A DNA stretch of 64,000 nucleotides from Prosthecobacter vanneervenii (GCF_014203095.1 NZ_JACHIG010000002.1:301695-365694); one strand, 5' to 3'. Positions 38,701 to 46,312 are shown, numbered from the stretch's first letter. The notes: generated by a model from the letters alone, not told the origin. Made by a program: numbers and translations.

Positions 38701-39671
38701 CCGGCATGCTGGCCCGCCATGGCACGCTGCTCAAGACGCTGGCCAAGAATGCCAAACAGGCCCCGGTGAAGCGCGCCTGCTACGCCGCCTACGTGGTGGG
38801 AGACAAGACGCCCGACAATCTGTGGAAGAGCGTCGCCGATGCGGGAGAGCGCAACGCGATCATCGAATCCATCGCCCTCATCCCGGCCAACGAAGCCGCT
38901 CTGCGTGCCAAGTTCCAGCCGCACCTCACCGCCATGCTTGGAGATACCTCCCTCAGCGCCGCAGGCCAGCGCGCCGTGCTCTCCGCCCTGCCACTCATGG
39001 GTCCGAACAACGCCGCCGCCAACTTCCAGATCGTGGCGCAATACCTCATCGACGGAAAAGATCGCAACGCCGCCGCCAAGGCCCTGCTGAAATTCCCCAA
39101 GACCAACTGGGACGCCGCGAAAGCCAAACCCATCACCGATGCCGTGCTGGCCTATGGCAAAAGCGTGAAGCCCGCCGACCGCAGCAAGCCCGAGTACGTG
39201 GAGATCATTGCCGCCGCCAAGGAGATGGCCGCGCTGCAGGGAGACGCCGCCAAGGGCATCCTGGCCGAGCTGAAGACGATCAGCGTGGATGTCTTCGTCG
39301 TCCACACGGTGCACGAGCAACTGCGCTTTGACACCACCAAGCTCGAAGTCACCGCCGGCAAGCAGTTTGAAGTCATTTTTGAAAACGACGACGTCATGCC
39401 GCACAATTTTGTCATTGTCCCTCCCGGCAAACATATGGAGATCGGCACCGCCGCCATGACCATGACGCCTGACAAGCTGGACAAGCAAGGCCGCGCCTAC
39501 ATGCCCGCCGCCTTTGAGAAAAGCATCCTCGCTGCCACCAAGCTGCTGGAACCCGGCCAGAAGGAAACCCTCAAGCTCAAAGCCCCGTCACAACCCGGTG
39601 AATATGAATTCGTCTGCACCTTCCCGGGACATGCCGTGCTCATGTGGGGCACGCTGAGCGTGGGGAAGTGA
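35721..39671 (+). CDS. Secreted SGNH / PVC-type propeller / HEAT / cupredoxin fusion protein
   Basis: This is a 1316-residue protein with a signal peptide (MKKLLPFLLLALGLPLHA). Residues 25-220 form an SGNH-hydrolase-like domain (GDSIAILGNALPDRSQY, then NYTAAMNEV, with TLDGLYITDNG). Residues about 370-720 form a PVC-type dehydrogenase propeller (KITLFADEKMYPELVNPVQM, DTRGRLWVSAW, EDTNGDG and HGRIYKLTYEG). A HEAT-like helical region (about 730-1180) follows. The C-terminal cupredoxin (about 1190-1316) has copper ligands His in MPHNFVIVPPG, Cys and His in CTFPGHAVLMW, and Met in VLMWG, a plastocyanin-type arrangement. No CxxCH heme motif occurs, which is unlike the cytochrome-bearing relatives. 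An oxidoreductase or carbohydrate role is inferred. Confidence 0.83.
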   Translation: MKKLLPFLLLALGLPLHAEIELKQGDSIAILGNALPDRSQYSAWLETMLTQAHAEKDLTFRNLAFAGDEVQTWHRIDNFGTRDEWLAKVKADVIFAFYGYNESFKGYEGIEEFKKNLAKFIDDAKAQNYSGKGAPRIVLFSPIALQKVASPSLPPVDEKNTNIQNYTAAMNEVAAAKGVTFVDLFQPSAKGLPEGSTLDGLYITDNGEKAIAASAFKSLTGKDAPQVNEKLRQAIIDKNWEWHQRYRTVDGYNVYGGRSGLAYAAGVGGFKQNERNPEKPYISNYQVMMEEMAQRDVKTANRDQRVHAIAKGGDLVVKDDNLPPVEKVPTNMPNPKEGKEFNKVPMTGMTFTPEGLVDFPDAKEAMKNIQPEAGLKITLFADEKMYPELVNPVQMAWDTRGRLWVSAWLNYPERTPTSTKGDSLLVFEDTNGDGTADKMTEFADNLNCPTGFNFYKDGVIVMQSPNLVYLEDTDGDGKSDKRTILLMGLCAADSHHETNALSYDCGGALYPSDGVFHRTQVETLYGPVRNTNGCIYRFDLNRRTLERFTTDATVNPHGKVWDRWGNAYFTDATGNVNTFAEASSCYLPREGGGSAKLQEFWKRPARPSPGNNIISSRHFPDDWQNNFLNTNVISFQGIWRVPLMPDGAAMKGEVSNELVKVDPAVYPTFRPSAVSVGPDGALYFCDWSNAIIGHMQHHLRDPNRDHKHGRIYKLTYEGRPLLKPAKIYGESIENLLENLKAWEDNVRMRSKIELAKHDAQKVAAAAKAWAAKLDKSDKEYEHHRLEALWTHQWVDVVDVDLLKEVLSSPEPRARAAATRVLCYWKDRVPGALDLLKVAVNDPAMPVRMHAVRALSFYQPTPDAEKALEISYDVLKQPTDYYIDHVFGECRKGLQSVLKTKVLPKDPAALAEFIAKTTDADLKGLPDLEPVLIEKLTRPKLSADVRAAALTELAKNSGDDTPVVLVNMLKKIEAADGRLNSTADDLGKLLLAQSAGMLARHGTLLKTLAKNAKQAPVKRACYAAYVVGDKTPDNLWKSVADAGERNAIIESIALIPANEAALRAKFQPHLTAMLGDTSLSAAGQRAVLSALPLMGPNNAAANFQIVAQYLIDGKDRNAAAKALLKFPKTNWDAAKAKPITDAVLAYGKSVKPADRSKPEYVEIIAAAKEMAALQGDAAKGILAELKTISVDVFVVHTVHEQLRFDTTKLEVTAGKQFEVIFENDDVMPHNFVIVPPGKHMEIGTAAMTMTPDKLDKQGRAYMPAAFEKSILAATKLLEPGQKETLKLKAPSQPGEYEFVCTFPGHAVLMWGTLSVGK

Positions 39672-39684
39672 GGAGTGCAGCAAC

Positions 39685-39830
39685 CGCGACAGCGTCTTGG
39701 AGTGCGTGCGGCAAGCCTCGGCGCGACGCCGCTTTCGCAAGGCCTGACGGCATGCTGAAGCCGAAGAACGCCCGCCCCCCGCGAAAGCGGTGCCGTCGAT
39801 GCAGGCCTGCGCCGTGCATCTCTGTCACCG
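39685..39830 (-). repeat. Dispersed repeat element, copy B (inverted relative to 33006-33214)
   Basis: This is the reverse-complement partner of the element at 33006, with both ends conserved and a shorter, different centre. It begins 13 bases after the stop of the cupredoxin gene. Confidence 0.75.
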
Positions 39831-39954
39831 CAGTCGAAGACACTTTCGCACGGCTGAAAGCACCAGCGCCCATGCAGGCGTTGAGCTTGCTTCCTGGCCG
39901 TTCATAGCATGATTCCGATTTCGCAGCACTAGCATTGGCAGTAGAAAAGCCAGC

Positions 39955-40467
39955 ATGAATTCCAGGCTCAGGTCAATACCTCTTGCCATCGGCACACGTC
40001 TGAGGCGTTTCTTTCTTTTCTTTCTTGGAGGGGAGACGTTGGAGTTTGAGGCCCCGTGTGCTCCCGAAGCTCTCAAAGCCAGCATTCTCAGCTCCAGAGA
40101 TCATCTGCAACATTATGCCCATGTGCGTGTTTGGGGGGATCGCGTGCATGTCCAGCTACCGCCAGATTTTATGCGTCGAAGATCAACACTCGCCTTCCGC
40201 GGCATCATTGAATCCACTCCCGCTGGCAGCCGGATAAAGGGAGGCATTTCCGTCAACCTCTTCAACCGGTTGATGCTTGGATTATGGCTTGGCACCGTGA
40301 CTCTCATCTCACTGATTGCCCTCCGCACAGTGCTCATTCCTGCTGGAGGCCTGGCTCTGTTCTGGTTGGGATGGCTTCTGACCGGCCTTGATGAGGCCGA
40401 GCCAAAAATCATCCGTTACCTCTCTTTTATGTGTGCTAACGCCGCACCAGCTACATCACCCGAATGA
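39955..40467 (+). CDS. Small membrane protein of unknown function
   Basis: This is a 170-residue protein. It has two hydrophobic stretches close together near residues 105-143 (LMLGLWLGTVTLISLIALR and GGLALFWLGWLL), plus a basic N-terminal region and a YAHVRVWGDRVHVQLPPDF segment. No known family is recognised. It is free-standing between a repeat element and the dnaA remnant. Confidence 0.55.
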   Translation: MNSRLRSIPLAIGTRLRRFFLFFLGGETLEFEAPCAPEALKASILSSRDHLQHYAHVRVWGDRVHVQLPPDFMRRRSTLAFRGIIESTPAGSRIKGGISVNLFNRLMLGLWLGTVTLISLIALRTVLIPAGGLALFWLGWLLTGLDEAEPKIIRYLSFMCANAAPATSPE

Positions 40468-40609
40468 CTCACCTGTCAGCACAGCAAGCGCAGAACTGAC
40501 AGGCAGCATTTGATTCGTTTTCAAAGATTGCACGCCCTGAAGCCCTGGCGCCCCGAATCACTTCAGGACGCCTCCGTATTTGCCAAGATCCATGCGAGAA
40601 GAAAAGCCA
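40468..40609. other. No gene seen
   Basis: This 142-base spacer between the small membrane protein and the dnaA 3'-end copy holds no recognisable feature. Confidence 0.4.
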
Positions 40610-40796
40610 CCTCAGCTCTCCTGAATCTTCCCCGCCAGCGTGTCGAGCGTACGCTTGAAGTCGTTGGAGCTGCTGATGAGGTTGTTCACCACCTTGCAGG
40701 CGTGGATGACGGTGCCGTGGTCGCGGCCGCCAAACTCATCCCCGATCTGAACCAGTGGCAGCTTGGTCAGGGTGCGGGTCAGGCACGTAGCCACCT
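40610..40796 (-). pseudogene. Duplicated 3' end of dnaA (domain IV fragment)
   Basis: This is a 187-base direct repeat of 41538-41724, the end of the intact dnaA gene (offset 928 bases; my count gives 11 mismatches, about 94% identity). It encodes the last 61 residues of DnaA domain IV, including QIGDEFGGRDHGTVIHACK and KRTLDTLAGKIQES. No promoter or start codon makes it a gene. Eight of the 11 differences are synonymous, and all three replacements lie in the 5' edge of the repeat. Confidence 0.9.
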
Positions 40797-40823
40797 CTTC
40801 GCATGTCAGGAAACTCGCAGGCT

Positions 40824-40851
40824 TTGCGTTCCGGCCCAAATCGACTATCCT
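40824..40851 (+). promoter_or_regulatory. Candidate promoter of the toxin-antitoxin pair
   Basis: TTGCGT (40824-40829) and TATCCT (40846-40851) are separated by 16 bases. The predicted start lies at or within a base or two of the antitoxin ATG (40858), so the transcript might be leaderless. This is a weak match made by eye. Confidence 0.3.
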
Positions 40852-40857
40852 CGGACC

Positions 40858-41097
40858 ATGAGCACCATCACCGCCATCTTCGAGCCTGCTCCGGACGGCA
40901 CCTTGCATCTTCCTTTGCCAGCAGCCTGGCAAAAGATGCCCATCCGCGTTCAGGCGGTGTTGGAGCCGGTGACTTCGCCGGATTCACCAGACTTGCCCCG
41001 GTCTGCGCTGAAAGGCTTTGGCTGCCTCAAAGGCAAAATCTCGATGGCTGCAGACTTCGACGAACCTCTTGAAGACTTCAAAGAGTACGTTTCATGA
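40858..41097 (+). CDS. VapB-like antitoxin (DUF2281 type)
   Basis: This is a 79-residue protein. Its C-terminus (GCLKGKISMAADFDEPLED, then FKEYVS) matches the DUF2281 antitoxin tail (KGxIxMSxDFDEPLEDFKEYM) that binds PIN toxins. The N-terminal part (TAIFEPAPDGTLHLPLPAAW) fits a short beta-hairpin DNA-binding domain of SpoVT/AbrB type. The stop overlaps the toxin start by four bases (ATGA), the usual coupling. Confidence 0.85.
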   Translation: MSTITAIFEPAPDGTLHLPLPAAWQKMPIRVQAVLEPVTSPDSPDLPRSALKGFGCLKGKISMAADFDEPLEDFKEYVS

Positions 41098-41480
41098 GGC
41101 TCCTCATCGACACGCATGCACTGATCTGGTTCTGCGAAGGCAATCTCAGTCTCAGCTCCGCGGCCCGTGCAGCGATGGAAGATGATGCCAATGAAAGGTA
41201 TATCAGCCACGCTGTGCTTTGGGAAATGGCGATCAAGCTTTCCCTCGGCAAACTTCAGCTTCAGGCGGATTACGATTTGATCTTTCCTGGGGTCGTGGAT
41301 GCCAATGGTTTCCAAATGCTTCCCGCCCGGCTCGAACACTATCGGGATCTTCTCTCCCTGCCCCGCCACCATGGCGACCCTTTTGATCGCCTCATGATCT
41401 CACAGGCCCGAGCCGAAGGACTGACCATCATCACCTGCGACACACATTTCCCCGCCTACGGCGTTCCATTGCTTTGGTGA
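41094..41480 (+). CDS. PIN-domain toxin VapC
   Basis: This is a 128-residue PIN endoribonuclease. The acidic metal-binding residues are in MRLLIDTHALIWF (Asp at residue 6), AVLWEMAIK (Glu near 45), DPFDRLMISQARAEG (Asp near 98-101) and IITCDTHF (Asp near 117). DTHALIWF marks the COG3744-type VapC group. It is coupled to the antitoxin upstream. The toxin ends 59 bases before the intact dnaA stop, the two being convergent. Confidence 0.88.
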   Translation: MRLLIDTHALIWFCEGNLSLSSAARAAMEDDANERYISHAVLWEMAIKLSLGKLQLQADYDLIFPGVVDANGFQMLPARLEHYRDLLSLPRHHGDPFDRLMISQARAEGLTIITCDTHFPAYGVPLLW

Positions 41481-41492
41481 AAAAGGTCGTGT

Positions 41493-41524
41493 GGAGCACA
41501 TCCGGGCCATACCCGGTGTGCTCC
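41493..41524. terminator. Hairpin between vapC and dnaA (convergent)
   Basis: GGAGCACATCCGGG pairs with CCCGGTGTGCTCC around loop CCATA, with one bulge. It sits in the 59-base gap between the two convergent stop codons. There is no T-tract, so its termination strength is uncertain. Confidence 0.5.
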
Positions 41525-41539
41525 GTGACCTTGGCAGCC

Positions 41540-43069
41540 TCAGCTCTCCTGAATCTTCCCCGCCAGCGTGTCGAGCGTACGCTTGAAGTCGTTGGAGCTG
41601 CTGATGAGGTTGTTCACCACTTTGCAGGCGTGGATGACGGTGCCGTGGTCGCGGCCACCAAACTCATCCCCGATCTGCACCAGCGGCAGCTTGGTCATCG
41701 TACGTGTCAGGTACATGGCCACCTGGCGCGCTTCAGCGATGTTCTTGGGGCGACGCGGTCCGGTGAGGTCGCTCACGCGCAGGTCGTAGTGCGTGGCGAT
41801 CACACGCTGGATGCGGTCCACCGTCACCGTCTTGGACGGATCCTCGTCGATCACATCATGCAGCATCGTGGCCAGGGCGGATTCCGTGGTCACCGCGCCT
41901 TCCAGGGAGACGTGGGCTGCCACGCGCATCAGCGCGCCTTCCAGCTTGCGCACGTTGGCGCGGATGCGCTGGGCCATGTAGTCGAGGATCCAGGGATCCA
42001 GGGAGACATTGAAGTCGCTCTGCTTGCGGCGCAGGATGGCGATGCGCGTTTCAAAATCCGGCACCTGGATCTGCGTGGCCAGGCCCCACTCAAAGCGGGA
42101 CACGAGGCGGCTTTCCAGGTTCTTGATCTCGCTCGGCGGGCGGTCGCTGGCCAGCACGATCTGCTTCGCGTTGTTGAAGAGCTCGTTGAAGGTGTGGAAA
42201 AACTCCTCCTGCGTGCTGTCCTTGCCCTCAAAAAACTGCACGTCGTCGATCAGCAGCACGTCCACCTTGCGGTACTTCTGGCGGAACTGGCTGAACGTCT
42301 GGCGCTTGATCGCGTCCACAAACTCATTGGTGAACTGCTCTGAGGTGACGTAGCGCACATTCGCACGGGGCTTGCGGGCCAGCACCTCCTGGCCGATGGC
42401 CTGGAGCAGATGCGTCTTGCCAAGGCCGGTGGCGCCGTGGAAAAACAGCGGATTGTAGATGCGGCCCGGTTTTTCAGCCACGGCCTTGGCCACAGCCACG
42501 GAGTAGCTGCTGTTGGGGCCGATGACGTAGCTGTCAAAGTTGAACTTGGCGTTCAGACCCGCCTCGCTGAAGAAGCGGATCGGAGCCTGGTCGGCGGCGT
42601 TCACACGCGCGGCCTTCAGCTCGGGCTTTGGCGCAAAATTCACCGGCACGGCCTCGGTGGCCACATGGAACTCGATGACCGTCGGCTCTCCCGTCACCTC
42701 TGCCACGGCATCTGCCACGGCACCACTGTGGTTGCTCTCGATCCAAAGCTGATGGATCGGATTTGGCACCGTGATCACAAACCTGCCATCATCCGTCAGG
42801 CGTGCGGAGGTGCCGCTGAAGCAGCGCTGAAAATTGTCAGCACCCAGGCGCTTTACCAGCACCGCGCACACCTGGTCCCAGACGGTGGGCACTGGGGTGA
42901 ACAACTCCGTTCCGACTGCATGCGAAGATCCATTGTGAGAAAGGTGATTCGTGTTTTCATCGGTGCGCGCCATGAGAGTTGGTTGCTGGTGGGAGAAAGG
43001 GGTCGGAGCGGGTTGGGAAAGCTGGGAAAAAGTCATTCGGTTGGAAGCATTCAAAAGGCCATCAGGCAT
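41540..43069 (-). CDS. dnaA: Chromosomal replication initiator DnaA
   Basis: This is a full-length DnaA of 509 residues. Domain I starts near residue 60 (VWDQVCAVLVKRLG), domain III (AAA+) has Walker A GATGLGKTHLLQ (about 211), Walker B VLLIDDVQFFEGK and the RKLEGALMRV segment, and domain IV ends with GRDHGTVIHACK. It binds DnaA boxes and melts the origin. The start at 43069 is 17 bases after AAGGAG; a further in-frame ATG occurs at 43036. The extra N-terminal head (about 55 residues, Ser/Thr/Pro-rich) is longer than usual. Its 3' end was copied at 40610. Confidence 0.96.
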   Translation of the reverse strand: MPDGLLNASNRMTFSQLSQPAPTPFSHQQPTLMARTDENTNHLSHNGSSHAVGTELFTPVPTVWDQVCAVLVKRLGADNFQRCFSGTSARLTDDGRFVITVPNPIHQLWIESNHSGAVADAVAEVTGEPTVIEFHVATEAVPVNFAPKPELKAARVNAADQAPIRFFSEAGLNAKFNFDSYVIGPNSSYSVAVAKAVAEKPGRIYNPLFFHGATGLGKTHLLQAIGQEVLARKPRANVRYVTSEQFTNEFVDAIKRQTFSQFRQKYRKVDVLLIDDVQFFEGKDSTQEEFFHTFNELFNNAKQIVLASDRPPSEIKNLESRLVSRFEWGLATQIQVPDFETRIAILRRKQSDFNVSLDPWILDYMAQRIRANVRKLEGALMRVAAHVSLEGAVTTESALATMLHDVIDEDPSKTVTVDRIQRVIATHYDLRVSDLTGPRRPKNIAEARQVAMYLTRTMTKLPLVQIGDEFGGRDHGTVIHACKVVNNLISSSNDFKRTLDTLAGKIQES

Positions 43070-43074
43070 CTTTT

Positions 43075-43270
43075 AAAATGACATCTCCTTGTATGACGAA
43101 ACCGACACGTGAAACAAGCTCTTCTTCGATATATTTTTTGAATTTTTATCCACTCCGTACAAAAGATTTTAAATCTATTCACGTTCGATTGTGAAGATTC
43201 CAATGATCCTGCGTTAACAAGCTGTGAACAATCTGCGAATAGCTGTGTGCAAACGCATTTCGGCACGCTA
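43075..43270. other. AT-rich segment with DnaA-box-like 9-mers, candidate origin
   Basis: The most AT-rich block in this region (43100-43200) contains TTATCCACT (43146-43154) and CTATTCACG (43175-43183), with TGTGAACAA (43223-43231) and TGTGTGCAA (43244-43252) on the opposite strand. These differ from TTATNCACA at one or two positions. It lies directly upstream of dnaA, which is a common place for oriC. Autoregulation of dnaA is an alternative. Confidence 0.4.
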
Positions 43271-43281
43271 TGTGCGAACAT

Positions 43282-43317
43282 AAAAAAAACCGGCGGCTGA
43301 ATCAGCGCGCCGGTTTT
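43282..43317 (-). terminator. Rho-independent terminator of the DUF3500 gene
   Basis: On the minus strand the hairpin ACCGGCG/CGCCGGT is followed by eight consecutive T residues. It lies 18 bases after the DUF3500 gene's stop. Confidence 0.85.
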
Positions 43318-43335
43318 GACTTCTGGATTGAGCGA

Positions 43336-44388
43336 TCAATGTGCCTGCTTCACGTGCTCACCGAGCACATCACGGCCAAAGTCACCGTCAAAGCTGCGCC
43401 ACACGCTGTGCACATGGTTGGCGTTGTTCTGTGTATTGTCGTATTCCAGCAGGAAGGTCTTACCCTGCACGCGGTAGTAGTGCGGCTCTCCACGCTCCTT
43501 GCCGCCAGCCCAGGCAAAATGAATGGGGCCGCTGGCCTGGAATTCTGCACGTGCTGCATCAGCAATCTCCGGACGAAGACGGTCCACATATTCGTCGATG
43601 AGGCGCTTGAGCATGCCCTTCTGCTTGGCGTCGAGATCCGTGTCTGCAATACCTTCAGGAGAAAGCGGGTCCACCTTGTGCTTGGCCTCGGTGATCATCT
43701 CTTTTGGAGCTTCCGTGGCGACAAAAGCTTTTTTAAACTGCTCTTCGCTCAGAGACTTCACCAGTTCGCGGCCCAGCTCCTCCTCAACGCCCAGCACGCG
43801 CAGGCCTGTAAGCGGCCCCTGACGAATTTCGCCGGGATTGGTGCCCATGAATGAGGGGGTGGCACGCAGCATCTGGCCGTCTTTGATCGTGAAATTCAGA
43901 GAGAGATGATGCCCCTCCACACGCCAGCCCCAGGCACCCTTGTCAGCAGGTTCGCCAAAGATGGAGACGTAATACTTTTCTGGGTCGCGCTTTTCACGGG
44001 TGGCGGCACGCTTGGACTCATCTGCGCCCTCGATCTGGTAGAGCACCTCCTCCAAGCTCATGATCGTCACCGCCTTGGCGGCACCACGGAAGCCCAGGCC
44101 TGTGTTGAGCAAGGCCTGCGCCAGCAAACGCTGCTGCGGGGTCATCTCCTTCATGGGCAGCCCCTTGCGTTCACGAGGGATGAAGTGCCAGTTTTCACGC
44201 TCTTCCGAGCCAAACTCAAAGCTGGCCTTGGCCTTCTGCTCCGGTGTCAGTGCGGAAAGAAACACTTTGGCGATGGCGGACATCTGCGCGCCGGCCTCAT
44301 GCGCCCGGGCGCTTTGCGGTGCGATGCACGAAAAGGCAAGACAAATGCCGAAAAAAGGGACAGTGAGACGCTTGACGAGGTTCATCAT
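43336..44388 (-). CDS. Secreted DUF3500 protein
   Basis: This is a 350-residue precursor. The ATG at 44388 gives a typical signal peptide (MMNLVKRLTVPFFGICLAFS, with cleavage near SARAHE). The remainder matches DUF3500 proteins: FLSALTPEQKAKASFEF, NWHFIPRERKG, SLEEVLYQIEG, YYVSIFGEP, GWRVEGHHLSLNFTI, and a C-terminal EYDNTQNNANHVHSVWR. The last segment has His residues that could bind metal. Function of the family is unknown. Confidence 0.85.
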   Translation of the reverse strand: MMNLVKRLTVPFFGICLAFSCIAPQSARAHEAGAQMSAIAKVFLSALTPEQKAKASFEFGSEERENWHFIPRERKGLPMKEMTPQQRLLAQALLNTGLGFRGAAKAVTIMSLEEVLYQIEGADESKRAATREKRDPEKYYVSIFGEPADKGAWGWRVEGHHLSLNFTIKDGQMLRATPSFMGTNPGEIRQGPLTGLRVLGVEEELGRELVKSLSEEQFKKAFVATEAPKEMITEAKHKVDPLSPEGIADTDLDAKQKGMLKRLIDEYVDRLRPEIADAARAEFQASGPIHFAWAGGKERGEPHYYRVQGKTFLLEYDNTQNNANHVHSVWRSFDGDFGRDVLGEHVKQAH

Positions 44389-44596
44389 GATGGTGGGTGG
44401 GGAGGCGATGCTTCGCCGTGAATGTCCGGCGTAGCAAGTCGAACGCCGGATAGCACTCCGGTTTGTCATGGATTGTGATCAATTTTCATCTTGTGCGCGC
44501 CGAGTCGTTGACACTTTCACACGCAAGGTAGTAGTCTGAGATTTATCGTAAAAAACCTGTCTCACGTACCATCAGACCAGCCGCCCCGATTTTTTC

Positions 44597-46261
44597 ATGT
44601 ACTCGAATGAAGCATACCTCCTCGAACAGCTCCAGGAAACCGGCCTGCTGACCCAGCGAGACATCCAGCAGGCCAAGACTGGCCTGAAGCCTGGAGACAG
44701 CGTCATCGCCGCACTCATCAAAGCCTCTGCCGTCACGGATGAGCAGATCGCACGCACCGTCGCCGTCAATTCAGGCATGGAGTACATTGACCTGCATGGA
44801 TTCGAAGCGCACCCCAGCCTTCGCAGTTTGGTGTCACAGGAAGTGGCGCTGAAATACAAGATCACCCCGCTGGGGATGAACGGCACCGCCATTCAGATCG
44901 CTGTGGCCGACCCGTTTGATTTCGAGGCTCTGGATGCCCTTCCCCACCTGTTGCAGCCGGAAATCGAGTTTTACTGCTCCACCCCGGCCCTGATCAAGAC
45001 CGTACAGTCCAACATCTATGGCAACGAGGCCGTGCTCGGCACCGTGACTACCAAGGGCAGCGGCAGCGAGTCCTCCAGCTCTGATGCGGACGCTCCAGTG
45101 ATCAAGCTCGTCTCCAACCTGCTCATGGAAGCCTTCAAGCAGAAGGCCTCTGATATTCATATCGAGCCCCTCGACAAGGACATCCGCGTCCGCTACCGCA
45201 TGGACGGTGTGCTGGTGGATGTGGAGCACCACCCCAAGCGCCTGCTCTCCTCCATCATCGGTCGTATCAAGATCATGACCGGCTCGATGCAGCTGGATGA
45301 AAAACGCATCCCGCAGGACGGCCGAATCCAGATGCAGTTTAATGACAAGGAGATCGACATGCGTGTGTCGATCATCCCCACCAATCATGGTGAGAGCGTC
45401 GTCATGCGTGTGCTGGACAAGAGCAGCCTCAAGCTCGGCCTCGTGGACCTCGGCTTCCTCAGCGATGACCAGGCCGCCTTTGAGCAGCTCATCACCCTGC
45501 CGGACGGCATCATCCTCGTGACCGGCCCCACGGGCTCAGGCAAGACCACGACGCTCTACGCCTGCCTCAACTTCATCAACCGCCCTGACCGCAAGATCAT
45601 CACCGTGGAAGACCCGGTGGAATACGAGCTGGCCGGCATCAATCAGGTGATGGTGAAGGAAGATGTGGGAATGACCTTTGCCGCGGCCCTCCGCGCCATG
45701 CTGCGTCAGGCGCCCAACATCATCATGCTGGGGGAAATTCGTGACCTTGAGACCGCCTCCATCGCCATCCAGGCCTCCCTCACCGGTCACCTTGTCTTCA
45801 GTACGCTCCACACCAATGACGCCCCCAGCGCCGTGGCACGTCTCACCGACATCGGGGTCAAGCCCTTCCTCACCGCCTCCGCCGTGCGCGCCATCGAGGC
45901 CCAGCGCCTCGTGCGCAAGCTCTGCGGAGACTGCAAGCAGCCGGACACCCTCTCCTCCGGAGACCTGCGCGCCCTCGGCCTGGAGGCAGGCCAGATGGCC
46001 CAGGCCACCATCATGGGCGCACGCGGCTGCAGCAAGTGCCGCCAGCGCGGCTTCCGCGGCCGTATGTCCATCGTGGAGATCTTCAAGATCAACGACGAAG
46101 TGCGCAGCATGATCAACCAGCAGCTCACCACCCCGCAGCTGCGCAAGCGCGCCCGCGAACTGGGCATGCGCACCCTGCGCGAAGACGGCGTGCGCAAGGT
46201 TCTCGCCGGTCTTACCACCGCCGAAGAAGTCATTGAGGCCACCATGGCGGACGTTGACTGA
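44597..46261 (+). CDS. Type II secretion / type IV pilus assembly ATPase GspE/PilB, copy 1
   Basis: This hexameric cytoplasmic motor (554 residues) drives pilin assembly. An N-terminal GSPII_E_N/MshEN-like domain covers about 1-145, then the Walker A GPTGSGKTTTLYA (about 308), Asp box, Walker B IIMLGEIRDLETA and the His box. The tetracysteine zinc motif is CGDCKQPDT...CSKCRQRG. It is the first of four codirectional pilus genes; a 51-base gap precedes copy 2. Confidence 0.92.
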   Translation: MYSNEAYLLEQLQETGLLTQRDIQQAKTGLKPGDSVIAALIKASAVTDEQIARTVAVNSGMEYIDLHGFEAHPSLRSLVSQEVALKYKITPLGMNGTAIQIAVADPFDFEALDALPHLLQPEIEFYCSTPALIKTVQSNIYGNEAVLGTVTTKGSGSESSSSDADAPVIKLVSNLLMEAFKQKASDIHIEPLDKDIRVRYRMDGVLVDVEHHPKRLLSSIIGRIKIMTGSMQLDEKRIPQDGRIQMQFNDKEIDMRVSIIPTNHGESVVMRVLDKSSLKLGLVDLGFLSDDQAAFEQLITLPDGIILVTGPTGSGKTTTLYACLNFINRPDRKIITVEDPVEYELAGINQVMVKEDVGMTFAAALRAMLRQAPNIIMLGEIRDLETASIAIQASLTGHLVFSTLHTNDAPSAVARLTDIGVKPFLTASAVRAIEAQRLVRKLCGDCKQPDTLSSGDLRALGLEAGQMAQATIMGARGCSKCRQRGFRGRMSIVEIFKINDEVRSMINQQLTTPQLRKRARELGMRTLREDGVRKVLAGLTTAEEVIEATMADVD

Positions 46262-46312
46262 TTTTTTCCCTCTCTCTTCCATTCTCCAAACAACTTCCCA
46301 ATCCAGCAGACT

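Noticed and set aside
40510..41097. 195-residue open frame reading through the dnaA tail copy into the antitoxin
   Set aside because: Its first part is antisense to the dnaA remnant; the real antitoxin starts at 40858.
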